Assembly (NCBI RefSeq): GCF_013366925.1
Contig: NZ_JAALDK010000003.1
Location: forward strand, 621,356-685,355
Direction of reading: 5' to 3'
DNA from: Paraburkholderia youngii
GTDB lineage: Bacteria; Pseudomonadota; Gammaproteobacteria; Burkholderiales; Burkholderiaceae
Length of the DNA: 64,000 nucleotides
Shown: one piece after another, positions 54,531 through 62,591 of the stretch
How the letters are laid out: each line of letters opens with the position of its first letter
Numbering within the stretch: position 1 is the first letter of the stretch
Notes under the pieces: model-generated
The model's input: the letters and a program-made list of their open reading frames with translations, nothing else
Databases searched by the model: none
What the model was told of the DNA's origin: nothing
Made by a program: the position numbers and the translations under genes

Positions 54531-55154
54531 GGAGGGGGCGCAGCAGCGCATCGACCGTCTACGCCTCGTCACGCCAACCGCCGGCTTGTCTACAAAACCG
54601 CGCTTTCAAATAGCACCAACAGCCTGATGGCCTAATGATCAGCTTCGGGGCTCGGGCGGCCAACACCCTTTCGACGCTACGTTGCCTCCTTCAGAAGGAC
54701 CAAGGTACCCCGGCACCGGCACAATACTGCGGTGGACCGAGGCAGGGCCCTATTCTATTTTGCGCGACTAGGAATATGAAATAAATTCGGCTTATATCCA
54801 AGCAGCTCACTTTTCCTTGCCACATAAATTCTACTTATGCCGACTTAAGCGAGTTATGCTTGTATCAGGGATGAACTGCCGTTAGGATTGCCCGATCACA
54901 CCTTCAACGATCCGAGTGGACGCCGTTTCGGTGAGTGTTTTCAGGGCTACGAAGCTCATCCAGTGATGAAGTTCGATCCGATCGATGAGCCATCAGAATG
55001 AAGTGATCAAGCAGTTAAAGTGGTTGGTAGTTGGGGTCGTCGCGGAGCATGGTGAACGTGCATGGGCATCGGCGTCCGACTAAAGAAATGACCAAGGCTT
55101 TCTCCCAATAAGGGACCTGCCATGTTGAGGCCCCGAAGACGGACGATCTGGCCG
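54531..55154. other. gap with a possible RIT-type terminal repeat
   Basis: No gene recognised. At 54834-54867 the sequence CTTATGCCGACTT...GAGTTATGC resembles the RIT terminal repeat of 18475-18507 (GTTATGCCGACT...GATTATGC). See findings. Confidence 0.35.
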
Positions 55155-55460
55155 ATGAAGCAGAACCTGAATCGCGCGGTGGCGAAGGTGCTCAAGAGCC
55201 TACATTATCCGCTTGACGTAATCCTTCTCTGCGTGTGCCGGTACGCTGCGTATCCGCTGAGTCTACGTCACCTCGAGCAGTCGAATGGCGAACGAGGAAT
55301 TTCGGTTCGCCATTCGACTGTGCATCGCTGGACACTCAAACTGTTGCCGGTTTTAGAGAAGCCGTTTCGGCGCTACAAGCGCTCACCGCCGAACGCGAGA
55401 CGCCGATCAAGGTCTGCCAGAACACATACCCGAACAATTCAACGATCTGCTACTTAGCAA
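55155..55460 (+). pseudogene. IS6-family transposase remnant with internal deletion
   Basis: From ATG 55155: NLNRAVAKVLKSLHYPLDVI, then CRYAAYPLSLRHLEQSNGER, STVHRWTLKLLPVLEKPFRR, then, in another frame, ALTAERETPIKVCQNTYPNN. The N-terminal domain is followed directly by the YLNN region; the DDE centre is deleted. It is the same IS6 type as 60117-60817. Confidence 0.75.
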
Positions 55461-55534
55461 GTCTACTCGCTGGCGAAATAAGCAATCCTATGATATCGCG
55501 CTTTGCTATGACTGTTTCCTTTTCGCGACCAAAT

Positions 55535-55868
55535 CCTGTTGGGACCGACAAGGCTTACGACATGTGCGACTCTGTTCGTGATTGCCGGACGCGCAACGTG
55601 ACTCCCCATGTGGCGCGCAACGTTGCTCATCAAGACGGAAGCGCGATTGATGGGCGCGCTTCGCGGCACGCCGGTTATGGCATCAACCAGGTGAAACTTA
55701 AACGCATCGAAGAGTACTCCGGTTGGGGCAAGACCATTGGCAGAATTCGGCAGACCAACTATCGAGGCATCAAGCGGGTCACCAGCACTTCAGACTGACG
55801 ATGCTGGCGAGCAACCTGACCGGAATGGCCCGAATACTGATGGCCGTGCCGCGAGGAGCAGCGCAATG
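55535..55868 (+). pseudogene. IS5-family transposase, C-terminal fragment
   Basis: GTDKAYDMCDSVRDCRTRNV, TPHVARNVAHQDGSAIDGRA, SRHAGYGINQVKLKRIEEYS, GWGKTIGRIRQTNYRGIKRV, then after a frameshift near 55785 LTMLASNLTGMARILMAVPR to TGA 55868. It contains the catalytic Glu segment of IS5 transposases (RIEE-GWGKT). The N-terminal half of a similar type is at 56192. Confidence 0.78.
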
Positions 55869-56191
55869 AGTCGCCGGGACGCGGCCACCGGGCGAAAACG
55901 CGCCGGCTGGCTCACTCGCCTGTGGTGTGCCCCGGACGATCCATGTGCAACTCAGCGACGAATTGCATACGAAATCCCTTTAAACATTGCCGCGGTTGTC
56001 AAAACGAGGCGATTTTCGACAGCCTGTTAGGTCCTCGACCTCGCATCAAACTTGGGAAAGTCTGATCAATCGGCTACGCGGTCGTCGGTGATGAGGACGA
56101 AGACGTTGTAGCAGGAGGCTCACGAATCGGTCCCACGATCATGAAGCGGTAGCTCGGTCTTGCAGAAGTAGGAAGTCTGGACAAGAAGCAA
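55869..56191. other. gap between IS5 fragments, nothing recognised
   Basis: 323 bp with no supported feature. Confidence 0.4.
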
Positions 56192-56650
56192 GTGATCAGG
56201 CGTCAGCGTTTCCTTGCAGAGATGGAGAAAGTGGTACCGTGGGAGCGCTTGCTGTTGGCGAACTGGCCGTACTACCCGAAAGGCGAAGGGGGCCGCCCGC
56301 CGATAGGACCTGAGCGGATGCTGCGGATCTACTTTCTTGAACAGTGGTACGGCCTGACGGATGAAGGCCTTGAAGACGCGCTGAACGACAGTTTCGCGAT
56401 GCGCGCGTTCCCGGACATCGGCTTGGCGCGCGAGAACCTACCGAATGCCGCCACGCTGTGAAGTTTCAGCGCCTGTTGGTCGCAGCATGAGTTGACGCGA
56501 AAGCTGTTCGATGAGATCGGCATCGCGCTATGCGAGCGCGGGGATGAAAGAAGGCACGCCGGTGGATGCCACGATCTTCGCGACACCGCCGTCGACGAAG
56601 AATGCCGAAAAGAGCCGTGCCCCGGAAATACACCCGCGCGGATGCTTAGC
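56192..56650 (+). pseudogene. IS5-family transposase, N-terminal fragment
   Basis: MEKVVPWERLLLANWPYYPK, GEGGRPPIGPERMLRIYFLE, QWYGLTDEGLEDALNDSFAM, then a stop and frame changes, with KLFDEIGIALCERGDE and GTPVDATIFATPPSTKNAEK recognisable to about 56650. Matches the IS5 N-terminus up to the first catalytic Asp region. Several lesions. Confidence 0.82.
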
Positions 56651-56705
56651 ATCAGCCGTCGACGACCGTCCTTTTTTTAAAAGCCGCGAGTCGCACCGCC
56701 AAGCC

Positions 56706-56753
<48 letters not shown>

Positions 56754-56785
56754 TCATTGATCAGCGTTTCGCAAGGAAGCAGTTC

Positions 56786-57913
56786 ATGGACAGCAATGTA
56801 GTACCGACGTTCCTACGCGCTCAACTTAAGCGGGGACTGCTCGAGGTCAAAGTCGACGCCGCCGCCTTGCCCGCAGCTACCCTGTTCGGTTTCGCAGAGC
56901 GCCGGAATCCAAAGCGGGCATTCCTCTTCGTGTCAAAAGTTCTGGGACGACTCGTGCCGACGCGGCCATCGATCATGGCTGCCAGTTTCGAGAGCCTCGT
57001 CAGCGAGATCCCAGCGGACCTGCCCGGCCCAGTGCTGGTAATAGGCGTGGCCGAAGCCGCAGTTGGCCTCGGTGCCGGCGTGCACCGTGCTTACAGTGCC
57101 ACGCGTTCCGACAGCGTGTACCTCACCAGTACCCGTCATCCTTTGGGTACCGACCTCTTTTCTCGATTCGAGGAAGAGCACAGTCATGCCAGCACCCATT
57201 TAATCCACCTGCCAGTCGATCCCGAGGTTCGTGATTTGATGCTCCAGGCCCGATCTTTAATCTTGGTGGATGATGAGGCTTCGACCGGCAAGACCTTTCT
57301 CAACCTGCACCGCGCACTAATCGAAGCCGGCCTGAACAAGATCGAGCGAGTGGTCACGTGCGTCCTGACGGACTGGTCTGGGGGTGCTGTGCGTAAGGCC
57401 ATCGGAGAGTCGACCACCGCCGTATCCTTGCTGAGCGGCTCGTATCAGTTCCACGAAGATCAGTCCGCGCCCCCGCCGGATATGCTAGGTGTCGGCGCCG
57501 TTTCTATAGGCGGATGGCCTCTCTCACCCCGCAATGACTGGGGGCGCTTGGGCGTTCGCCACGTGGACGACACGCTCGCACCGAACATTCAGATCCAGCC
57601 CGGCGAGAAAGTCGTCGTAGTGGGTACCGGTGAGTTCGTCTGGCGTCCCTTCCTGCTGGCGGAGCGCGCGGAGCGAGCCGGGGCAGACGTCTACTTCAGC
57701 GCTACCACCAGGTCCCCTATAGCCATAGGCCACGCCATCGAGCACGCGCTGTCGTTTCCTGACAACTATGGCCTCGGTATTCCGAACTTCCTCTACAACG
57801 TGAAGCCCGGTCAATTCGACCGAGTTCTTGTCTGCACCGAAACCCCGGCGCAAGCGCTCCCTGCAGAACTGGTTGATGTCCTGAATGCGGAGATAATTCT
57901 CGATGAGCAGTAA
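56786..57913 (+). CDS. phosphoribosyltransferase with C-terminal TRSP domain
   Basis: 375 residues from ATG 56786 (AAGGAAG 7 bp upstream). The N-terminal PRTase_2 domain spans about 20-230, with VLVIGVAEAAVGLGAGVHRA (PPi loop), PVDPEVRDLMLQARSLILVD and DEASTGKTFLNLHRAL (PRPP-binding loop). The C-terminal TRSP domain carries VVVGTGEFVWRPFLLAERAE and the name-giving segment YFSATTRSPIAIGHAIEH. Such proteins occur in biosynthetic modules linked to Ter (tellurite-resistance) stress systems, where a nucleotide-like product has been proposed. First gene of a four-gene operon; it overlaps the next gene by 11 bp. Confidence 0.87.
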   Translation: MDSNVVPTFLRAQLKRGLLEVKVDAAALPAATLFGFAERRNPKRAFLFVSKVLGRLVPTRPSIMAASFESLVSEIPADLPGPVLVIGVAEAAVGLGAGVHRAYSATRSDSVYLTSTRHPLGTDLFSRFEEEHSHASTHLIHLPVDPEVRDLMLQARSLILVDDEASTGKTFLNLHRALIEAGLNKIERVVTCVLTDWSGGAVRKAIGESTTAVSLLSGSYQFHEDQSAPPPDMLGVGAVSIGGWPLSPRNDWGRLGVRHVDDTLAPNIQIQPGEKVVVVGTGEFVWRPFLLAERAERAGADVYFSATTRSPIAIGHAIEHALSFPDNYGLGIPNFLYNVKPGQFDRVLVCTETPAQALPAELVDVLNAEIILDEQ

Positions 57914-58661
57914 TCGCCCGCTGATATTCGTCGACCTCGACGACACCCTGTTCCAGACCGCAAGTAAGATGGCGGACGCCACCCCACGAATCATCGCCAC
58001 CCTGGACGTGCATGGGCAGCCCAACGGGTACATGAACCCGGTCCAGAACTTCTTCCTGAACTGGCTGCTGGCCTCGGCCGACGTCGTTCCGGTTACCGCA
58101 CGTAGCGTGGAGGCCTACAACCGCGTCAAGCTTCCTTTCACCGAAGGTGCAATCTGCTCCCATGGTGGCGTGATGCTCCGCCCTGACGGATCGCTTGACC
58201 AGCCCTGGCACGCACAGATGGCCGAGTCGCTCCGGACCTTTCAAGACCGGCTGTCGACACTGAGGGAGGCCACCCTGCAAATCGGCAAAGAACTGGGCTA
58301 CTCCCTGCGCAGTTGGGTAGTTGAAGAGAAAGGTCTGCGCCACTACGTGCTGACCAAACACAACGAGTCCGACGACTCGGTGCTCACCGAGTTGCTGACC
58401 GAAGTTCAATCTCGAAGCATGTTGGAATGCATGCACACCCACGTTAATGGAAACAACCTCGCCCTCCTGCCTGCGGGTTTGGAAAAACGCTTCGCCGTTC
58501 AAGAATGGTTGCGCCGCGATCGTGAAGTCCACGGCGAGCGGCCGGTCCTGGGCTTCGGTGACAGCATCTCCGACCTGGGGTTCATGGACCTCTGTCACAT
58601 GTGGTCAACGCCGGCGCGCAGTCAACTGGCAACAGTAGTGAAGGAGCTCATCAATGAGTAA
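57903..58661 (+). CDS. HAD-superfamily hydrolase of the Ter-linked module
   Basis: 252 residues. Motif I FVDLDDTLFQTASK (nucleophile and acid/base Asp), motif II VVPVTARSVEAYNRV (Thr), cap region, motif IV LGFGDSISDLGFMDL (Asp pair). It is a Cof-type HAD with a C2 cap, a likely phosphatase acting on the product of the neighbouring phosphoribosyltransferases. Overlaps its neighbours on both sides (11 bp upstream, 8 bp downstream), so it is translationally coupled. Confidence 0.88.
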   Translation: MSSNRPLIFVDLDDTLFQTASKMADATPRIIATLDVHGQPNGYMNPVQNFFLNWLLASADVVPVTARSVEAYNRVKLPFTEGAICSHGGVMLRPDGSLDQPWHAQMAESLRTFQDRLSTLREATLQIGKELGYSLRSWVVEEKGLRHYVLTKHNESDDSVLTELLTEVQSRSMLECMHTHVNGNNLALLPAGLEKRFAVQEWLRRDREVHGERPVLGFGDSISDLGFMDLCHMWSTPARSQLATVVKELINE

Positions 58662-59748
58662 TCCTCTCGCCACCCTGCGCACCGTCGGCAGCGGCAGCTA
58701 CGCCCCTGAAGATGTGCATTTCCTTTTGCAACGCGTGCAGATGAGCTTCACTACCGTTGAGGAAAAGGAGCTTCTGATTCAGACGAACCGGAAGCACTAC
58801 TCCGAGATGATAAGCTTCGAGCAGGCTCCTACCGACGTGCACAAGGGTCTCTACACCCATGCCCTGGCGCGGAACGGCACTCGTATGGCTTCCAATGTTC
58901 AGGCATTGGCATTGGCATTGAGTGCCGCTTACACCGGGCCGAGCATCGCCCTGGTTTCATTTGTTCGCGCAGGCGTCCCCCTCGGTGTCCTGCTGCGCCG
59001 GGCACTCGTCGAAATGGGCCGCGATACTCACCACTACGGTGTCAGCATCATTCGCGATCGCGGGATCGACATGGTGGCTCTGGAAGCCATCATCCAGCTG
59101 CATGGGGCCGAAAAGATCGCCTTCGTGGATGGTTGGACCGGCAAAGGCGCAATCTCCGATGAGCTCAAGCGGACCTTGGACGACGACAAGCGCTTCCCAG
59201 CGGAGCCTCGCCTCGTTGTTCTAGCAGACCCCTGCGGCCGCGCTTGGCTGGCTGGCTCTGCAGAGGACTGGGTAATTCCGTCCGGCATCCTCGGTGCAAC
59301 CGTGTCGGGCCTCATATCCCGCACCATCTGGCCGACTCAAGGTGGGCTTCATGGTTGCGTGACATACGACCACCTGCCTAAGCATGACGTAACCCGAGAG
59401 TTCATCGATAAGATCGAGGCCGAACGTGGGGCGCTGGGCGAAGTTTATCCCGCAATTCCATGGACCAACGAACAGCGATTGGACCTCCAAGCGTCCGCTG
59501 ATCACGTGGTGTCCTCACTGGCAGCGCGTTTTGGCACCTTCAACTTGAATCGCGTGAAGCCGGGTATCGCTGAAGCAACCAGAGCGGTTCTGCGTCGTGT
59601 GCCTGATCACGTTCTGGTACGTGATAGCAACGACAGCGACGTGCAATTGTTAATGCATCTCACTGACCGCGCGGGCGTGACCGTAGAGGAAGCTGGCGCG
59701 GACCTGGGTCCGTATCGTGCCGCGACAATCACACGAAGTCCCAGCTGA
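58654..59748 (+). CDS. StiP-type PRTase-like protein with C-terminal PELOTA RNA-binding domain
   Basis: 364 residues. The main domain (about 15-290) has the features of the family annotated as 'cysteine protease StiP' but considered PRTase-like: YAPEDVHFLLQRVQMSFTTV, YSEMISFEQAPTDVHKGLYT, ALVSFVRAGVPLGVLLRRAL, HHYGVSIIRDRGIDMVALEA, KIAFVDGWTGKGAISDELKR (PRPP-loop-like), ADPCGRAWLAGSAEDWVIPS GILGATVSGLISRT. The C-terminal about 60 residues (IAEATRAVLRRVPDHVLVRD, VQLLMHLTDRAGVTVEEAGA) form a PELOTA-like RNA-binding domain. Third gene of the operon. Confidence 0.85.
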   Translation: MSNPLATLRTVGSGSYAPEDVHFLLQRVQMSFTTVEEKELLIQTNRKHYSEMISFEQAPTDVHKGLYTHALARNGTRMASNVQALALALSAAYTGPSIALVSFVRAGVPLGVLLRRALVEMGRDTHHYGVSIIRDRGIDMVALEAIIQLHGAEKIAFVDGWTGKGAISDELKRTLDDDKRFPAEPRLVVLADPCGRAWLAGSAEDWVIPSGILGATVSGLISRTIWPTQGGLHGCVTYDHLPKHDVTREFIDKIEAERGALGEVYPAIPWTNEQRLDLQASADHVVSSLAARFGTFNLNRVKPGIAEATRAVLRRVPDHVLVRDSNDSDVQLLMHLTDRAGVTVEEAGADLGPYRAATITRSPS

Positions 59749-60101
59749 GGGGCGACATTTCCGCGTTCGCCCTCGGGGCGACTCTGTACATGCCGGCTAC
59801 CCGCGGTGACATGCTGGACGTGGTTTTCGGCACCAAGATCTCGGAATTGCGCTCACTTGTGGTGTGCCTGGAAGACGCGGTGGCGGCGATCGACGTCGAA
59901 AGCGCGCTCGCGAACCTGCGGGCGCTCCTCATGGATGTTGAGGCTTGGGGCGGCCGCCCTGAACATGGTCTCCTGCTGTTCCTCCGGCCGCGCGATGCTG
60001 CGATGGCAGCAGTGCTGAGTGACTGGCCGCTGATGAAGCACGTCGACAGGTTCGTCGGGATCTGTCGCAATAAGGCAGTCTGGTATGCTGACGGGCCTTA
60101 A
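59745..60101 (+). pseudogene. HpcH/HpaI aldolase/citrate-lyase-like protein, truncated by IS6
   Basis: Reads LGATLYMPATRGDMLDVVFG, SLVVCLEDAVAAIDVESALA, NLRALLMDVEAWGGRPEHGL, FLRPRDAAMAAVLSDWPLMK HVDRFVG, the N-terminal part of the CitE-like protein of Ter-linked modules. The family normally continues for another about 200 residues. Here foreign codons follow from about 60066 to a stop at 60101, just before an IS6. No ATG precedes the domain: a CTG (59745) overlapping the StiP stop as CTGA is the best-placed start, ATG 59790 the first canonical one. Confidence 0.8.
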
Positions 60102-60116
60102 TGGGTGACTTGATCG

Positions 60117-60817
60117 ATGACCGAGAAGCTGAGTCCGGGTGTGGGAAAAGTACTCAAACGCTTGCATTACCCGCTGGACGTGATGTTGCTGTCGTTCGGT
60201 GGTACGTGGCCTATCCGCTGAGCCTGCGTCATCTCGAACAGATGATGGCCGAGCGCGGGATTGCGGTCGATCATTCGACCGTTCATCGTTGGGCACTCAA
60301 ACTGTTGCCGGTCCTGGGGAAGGCGTTTCGACGGCGCAAACGGACGGTCGGCAAGAGCTGGAGGATGGACGAGACCTACATTCGAATCAGGGGTGAGTGG
60401 CGGTATCTCTATCGGGCTGTCGACAAGGCAGGCAACACCGTTGATTTTCTGTTGCGAGCCCGACGGGACAAGGCTGCAGCCCGGGCCTATTTCGAAAAGG
60501 CAATCGACCAGAATGGCGAACCCGAGACCGTGACGATCGACAGGAGCGGATCGAATCTGGCTGCCTTGCAAGCGATCAACGCCCCGCGGGATGTGCCGAT
60601 CAAGGTCCGCCAGAAAATGTATCTGAATAACACCATCGAACAGGATCATCGGGCGATCAAGCGCCGGACCCGACCGATGCTTGGATTCAAGAAATTTCGT
60701 TGTGCCCGCATCCTGTTGGGCGGCATCGAAGTTATGCACATGATCGTCAAGGGGCAGATGGACGATGGTGGTGTCGATCAGAATCCCGCACAGCAATTCT
60801 ATTCACTGGCTGGATAA
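60117..60817 (+). pseudogene. IS6-family transposase (third type), frameshifted
   Basis: From ATG 60117: MTEKLSPGVGKVLKRLHYPL DVMLL, then one base is missing near 60192 (CTGTCGTT for CTGTGCGTT), and the rest continues in the other frame: VRWYVAYPLSLRHLEQMMAE, helix-turn-helix, SWRMDETYIRIRGEWRYLYR, VTIDRSGSNLAALQ, MYLNNTIEQDHRAIKRRTRP, ILLGGIEVMHMIVKGQ. The DDE residues are present. A single lesion, so recent inactivation. It cuts the CitE-like gene. Confidence 0.87.
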
Positions 60818-60846
60818 GTAGTCCGTATCGTATCGGGTCTTTACTA

Positions 60847-61710
60847 GAGCGTGTTAGGAACTTCGATTGAGACCTGGTATCCTGGCGGGATGAAAACAAC
60901 CGACCGCAAAGGGTATCCGACTGATGTGTCGGATGAGGAATGGAGTTTCGCGGCGCCGTATCTGACGCTGATGGACGTTGACGCGCCCCAGCGCAAATAC
61001 GAACTGCGCGACATGTTTGATGCATTGCGCTGGATGGCTCGTGCCGGCGCGCCGTGGAGGATGCTGCCCAATGATTTCCCGCCGTGGGAGCTGGTGTATC
61101 AGCAGACTCAACGCTGGTTGCAGGCTGGCTGCTTTGAGAGCATGGTGAGTGACCTGCGCTCGGTGATACGCGTGGCACAGGGCCGTCGGGGACAGCCCAG
61201 CGCGGTCATCCTCGATGGCCGCACGAGACAGTCGACCTGCGAGAGCGGCCCGCGTGCGGGTTATGACGGTTATAAGCGCAAGCGCGGTAGTAAGGTACAT
61301 ATTGCAGTAGACACGTTGGGACAGTTGCTGGTGGTACACGTGACCCCAGCCAATGAACAGGAGCGCGCACAGGTAGCGGAGCTTGCGCGGCAGGTCCAGC
61401 AGGTAACGGGACGAACGGTCAAGGTGGCATTTGCCGATCAGGGATACACGGGCAAAGAGCCAGCGCAGGCTGCGTTCGACGAGGGCATTGACCTTCAGGT
61501 GATCAAACTCGAAGAAACGAAAAAGGGTTTCGTTCTGCTCCCCCGCCGGTGGGTGGTCGAGCGCAGCTTTGGCTGGCTCAACCGTTTCCGGCGTCTCGCA
61601 CGTGACTATGAACGGCTCCCCGAAACTCTCGCTGGGCTTCATTTCGTCGTCTTCGCAATGCTCATGCTTGTCCACGCCGTGTCAGTACTTCAAAGTTCCT
61701 AACACGCTCT
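60847..61710 (+). mobile_element. IS5-family element (copy 2)
   Basis: Bounded by GAGCGTGTTAGGAACTT and its complement. Nearly identical to 10327-11189 in the opposite orientation. Inserted between the IS6 at 60117 and the IS6 fragment at 61711. Confidence 0.92.
60890..61702 (+). CDS. IS5-family transposase, IS427-like (copy 2)
   Basis: 270 residues, intact, same as 10333-11145 except DGRTRQST (Ile to Arg) and LLVVHV (Ala to Val). The Ile-to-Arg change lies two residues after the conserved DGRT motif and could affect activity. Recombination between this inverted pair would invert the intervening 50 kb. Confidence 0.92.
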   Translation: MKTTDRKGYPTDVSDEEWSFAAPYLTLMDVDAPQRKYELRDMFDALRWMARAGAPWRMLPNDFPPWELVYQQTQRWLQAGCFESMVSDLRSVIRVAQGRRGQPSAVILDGRTRQSTCESGPRAGYDGYKRKRGSKVHIAVDTLGQLLVVHVTPANEQERAQVAELARQVQQVTGRTVKVAFADQGYTGKEPAQAAFDEGIDLQVIKLEETKKGFVLLPRRWVVERSFGWLNRFRRLARDYERLPETLAGLHFVVFAMLMLVHAVSVLQSS

Positions 61711-61937
61711 AAACTCTCATTCTTACCGCGACAGAACCTATAGCGGCGCACCCAACGCAGAATCGTCGTGTGAGCCAGCGACAACCCTCGCTCAGCCATC
61801 ATCTCGACGAGATCGCGCAGACTGAGTTTGTAGCGCAGATACCAGCGCACACAAAGAATGATCACCTCACGGTCAAAATGACGGCCAGCGAATAGCCCGT
61901 CCAGACTCTTCAGCGCTTGTTCATCGCGGCTTCTCAA
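61711..61937 (-). pseudogene. IS6-family transposase (second type), N-terminal part
   Basis: From ATG 61937: DEQALKSLDGLFAGRHFDRE, VIILCVRWYLRYKLSLRDLV EMMAERGLSLAHTTILRWVR RYRF. It ends where the IS5 begins. The missing continuation (PEF-RWNRF) is exactly what opens the fragment at 36248-36780. Confidence 0.82.
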
Positions 61938-62591
61938 ATCGGTCAGGGCGACACTCTAACCGATCCTTGAGCGCTATTTGCACCACAACCAACCGACAAG
62001 TGTTCACTGCAAATGAACCATCCCCGAATCCTCTTTCCGTCGACCAATTTGATCCGCAGGTTCACTCTCTCGATGGCGTGAAAGCTCTCTTCACGGGTCA
62101 CACGGCCAACGGATTGGAGCGCATCCTGATCGATCTGTTTTGAGAGCAGGCGCCTTATCGCCTTTTCATGAAATCTCCTATGTGCATAATCGCACTCGGC
62201 TTTCTATCAAAGAAACTTCCAAAACGTATCAAAACAATTTGATTCCACAAAGTTACGTTTTTTGCATAAGATCGCGTCAAATTTAAGGCGCGCACGCTCT
62301 TTCGCTGGTCTGTCGTGGCCACAGGTCAGATCCATCTTCGATGTTTGACCTAGGACAAAGCGCGTCCGTGATTGGCGTACAGTTGCTCACGGCGATGCCA
62401 ACCTTTATGCGATCCGGAGCGGGATGGCACTGTAAGGGCGACGACGTTTGCGTTCTATTAACAAATGACATTCCCTCACTCAGGCAGTAATCGAGGTGCT
62501 CGTGTCATCTCCCCTAGGCATAATCCATCACCCTTGCCGAACGGCGGCAGCCAGTCTGGGCAACTCAATCGGTGGGAACACATCACATTCC
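61938..62591. other. 654-bp region upstream of gspD, no gene recognised
   Basis: AT-rich in part (62200-62285). Likely promoter region for the secretion gene or genes. No convincing gspC-like ORF or promoter motif was singled out. Confidence 0.45.
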
